Assembly: GCA_949287785.1 (NCBI GenBank)
Contig: CASEHR010000090.1
Location: 1-6,545, forward strand
Source: an uncultured Bacillota bacterium
GTDB lineage: Bacteria; Bacillota_I; Bacilli_A; Erysipelotrichales; Erysipelotrichaceae
Direction of reading: 5' to 3'
DNA: 6,545 nt
Made by a program: the position numbers and the translations under genes. Each line of letters starts with the position of its first letter. Within the stretch, counting starts at the first letter, position 1. Of the stretch, positions 5,264-6,545 are shown piece after piece. Under the pieces are notes generated by a model. It was not told where the DNA came from. It made no database searches and was given only the letters and a program-made list of their open reading frames with translations.

Positions 5264-6478
5264 GTGCGATTTACTGATATCGATGATGCATTAGTCTGGA
5301 TCACGCAAAGGCGTAAAGCTCATGGTTTTGAGCATTTTTTGCATATTGTGGATGATCTCGGACATCCGGAAAAGGATTTTAAGCTGATCCATGTCGGCGG
5401 AACCAATGGTAAAGGGTCCTGTGTTACCTATATCCGCGATGGACTTGTTGCGTTGGGTTATAAGGTCGGTACTTTACAATCACCGCATTACCAAACACAT
5501 CTCGATCGTATCCGGATCAATGGTGTCAATATCGATGAAAAGTCATTTCTGGATATTCTCAATGATAAGGTCGATTTCTTTATCGAGAACGGTCTTAATA
5601 TGTTTGAGATGGATTATCTTATCATGTGCGAGTATTTTAAAAGGGAAAAAGTCGACTTTGTGATCACGGAAGTCGGTATGGGCGGAAGACTCGATTCGAC
5701 CAATGTTGTAAGAAATCCGCTTTTGAGCATAATCGTGACGATCGGGCATGATCATATGGAAGTGCTCGGTGATACACTGGCGGATATAACCTATGAGAAA
5801 TGCGGGATCATCAAAGATGGAAGTGCGGTGTTAGTAGGATATCTTGATGAAGAGCTGAAGGATATCGTCAAAGAAACAGCTAGAGCACATGAAGCCCGCT
5901 ATATCGAGACCCTCCCTTATATCGATCTTCTGGACCGGTCTTTTATCTATCGTGATCATATATATGATCTTTATTCATATGCCGGGTATCAGAAGCACAA
6001 CGCTTCAGTCGCGCTTGAAGCTCTTTATTATCTTGATGAGATCAAGGCGATCAGGATGGATGAAGCCAGGGTCTATGAAGCTTTTAAGAAGACAGTCTGG
6101 AAAGGACGCTTTGAGATCATCAAAGAAGAGCCTTTGGTCATAATCGACGGGGCGCATAATATCGAAGGCATCAAGGCGCTTGTCGCAAGCTTGGATGATA
6201 TAGATCTGTCCAAAGGGGTGCTCTTCAGTGCGATCGAAGGCAAGGAATATGATAAAATGCTGCGGTTGATCAAGGAACACTGTGCGGAAGTGGTCCTGAC
6301 CGAATTCCCCAGCCCCAAGGGACTCATGGATATCGAAAAAGAGAGTATGGAGCTGGATATAAAGATGATCAGGGATATGCAGGAAGCCTATGACTACCTC
6401 TATAACCGTTACAGTTGTATCGTCGTCTGCGGTTCATTGTATTTCCTGAGCGCATTTAATGAAGTGGTGAGTATATGA
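5264..6478 (+). CDS. folC: Folylpolyglutamate synthase / dihydrofolate synthase (FolC)
   Basis: FolC adds glutamate to folates (and in many bacteria to dihydropteroate) with ATP in the cytosol, keeping the cofactor in the cell and active. The 404-residue product is a Mur-ligase-type enzyme. It shows the P-loop GTNGKGS (46-52), SPHYQTHLDRIRINGV (73-88), VGMGGRLDSTN (137-147), GHDH (161-164), EKCGIIK (178-184, where most relatives have EKAGI), WKGRFE (279-284), IDGAHN (294-299) and a C-terminal CGSLYFLSAF. It is slightly shorter than the usual 420-430 residues. I chose GTG 5264 (MRFTDIDDAL). The only earlier start, TTG 5246, directly follows a stop codon and precedes a TATAAT box that the longer protein would have to encode. 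Whether the enzyme is mono- or bifunctional cannot be judged here. Its TGA overlaps the ATG of uvrA. Confidence 0.95.
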   Translation: MRFTDIDDALVWITQRRKAHGFEHFLHIVDDLGHPEKDFKLIHVGGTNGKGSCVTYIRDGLVALGYKVGTLQSPHYQTHLDRIRINGVNIDEKSFLDILNDKVDFFIENGLNMFEMDYLIMCEYFKREKVDFVITEVGMGGRLDSTNVVRNPLLSIIVTIGHDHMEVLGDTLADITYEKCGIIKDGSAVLVGYLDEELKDIVKETARAHEARYIETLPYIDLLDRSFIYRDHIYDLYSYAGYQKHNASVALEALYYLDEIKAIRMDEARVYEAFKKTVWKGRFEIIKEEPLVIIDGAHNIEGIKALVASLDDIDLSKGVLFSAIEGKEYDKMLRLIKEHCAEVVLTEFPSPKGLMDIEKESMELDIKMIRDMQEAYDYLYNRYSCIVVCGSLYFLSAFNEVVSI

Positions 6479-6545
6479 AAGATGAGATAGTAATAAAAGG
6501 GGCAAGAGTCAACAACCTCAAAAATGTCGATCTGACGATCCCGCG
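6475..6545 (+). CDS. uvrA: UvrABC excinuclease subunit A, N-terminal fragment (cut by window edge)
   Basis: Only 23 codons are visible. They read MKDEIVIKGARVNNLKN and then VDLTIPR, which is the typical opening of UvrA (I-x-V/I-K/R-GAR-x-x-NLKN-I/V-DL-x-IPR), the damage-recognition ATPase of nucleotide excision repair. The Walker A motif would come just after the window edge. The ATG overlaps the folC stop in an ATGA arrangement, and a GGTGAG ribosome-binding-like stretch (6466-6471) sits 3 nt upstream. This suggests translational coupling to folC. uvrB, the usual neighbour, is not seen here. Confidence 0.88.
   Translation, partial: MKDEIVIKGARVNNLKNVDLTIP

Noticed and set aside
1..6545. Abundant GATC and ATCGAT words suggesting a repeat or methylation signal
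   Set aside because: They are spread through coding frames as Asp and Ile codons (GAT, ATC) and look like codon-usage bias, not an ordered repeat.

Overview
The window is a chromosomal housekeeping region of a low-to-mid GC Gram-positive bacterium (Bacillota). The secA-prfB pair, the strong Shine-Dalgarno sites and the AT-rich promoters point there. The short SecA tail and overall style recall Erysipelotrichia, but I cannot prove that assignment from sequence alone. No mobile element, tRNA, rRNA or CRISPR array is visible.

Layout. Positions 2-2005 carry the 3' part of secA (+). It is followed after 2 nt by prfB (RF2, +, 2008-3108), which starts at TTG and lacks the usual programmed frameshift. 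The convergent ung (uracil-DNA glycosylase, -, 3109-3777) abuts prfB with no spacing: the two stop codons form the palindrome TGATCA. The terminator of the secA-prfB transcript lies inside the ung coding sequence. A 201-nt divergent region (3778-3978) follows. It holds the ung promoter, an extended -10 promoter reading right, and a leader RNA that folds as a fluoride (crcB-motif) riboswitch with an overlapping intrinsic terminator. This leader controls a CPA2-type cation:proton antiporter (+, 3979-5193). A 70-nt gap then contains a TATAAT box, followed by folC (+, start best at GTG 5264, to 6478). The stop of folC overlaps the start of uvrA (6475 to the window edge).

How the parts work together. 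secA and prfB are a common Firmicute operon for export and translation termination. The riboswitch-antiporter unit is an independent stress-response transcription unit. In the ligand-free state the 3' half of the aptamer is captured by the terminator hairpin; fluoride binding should free the downstream gene. The antiporter has the paired aspartates, the transmembrane-lysine motif and the SPAVVVP motif that I associate with the NHA/SLC9B branch of CPA2. folC and uvrA look translationally coupled.

The most interesting points are the complete riboswitch/terminator/antiporter unit, and a shared promoter-start module (TTG-N3-TATAAT-N6-start codon) in front of both ung and folC. Neither of those starts has a Shine-Dalgarno site, so both mRNAs are predicted to be leaderless.
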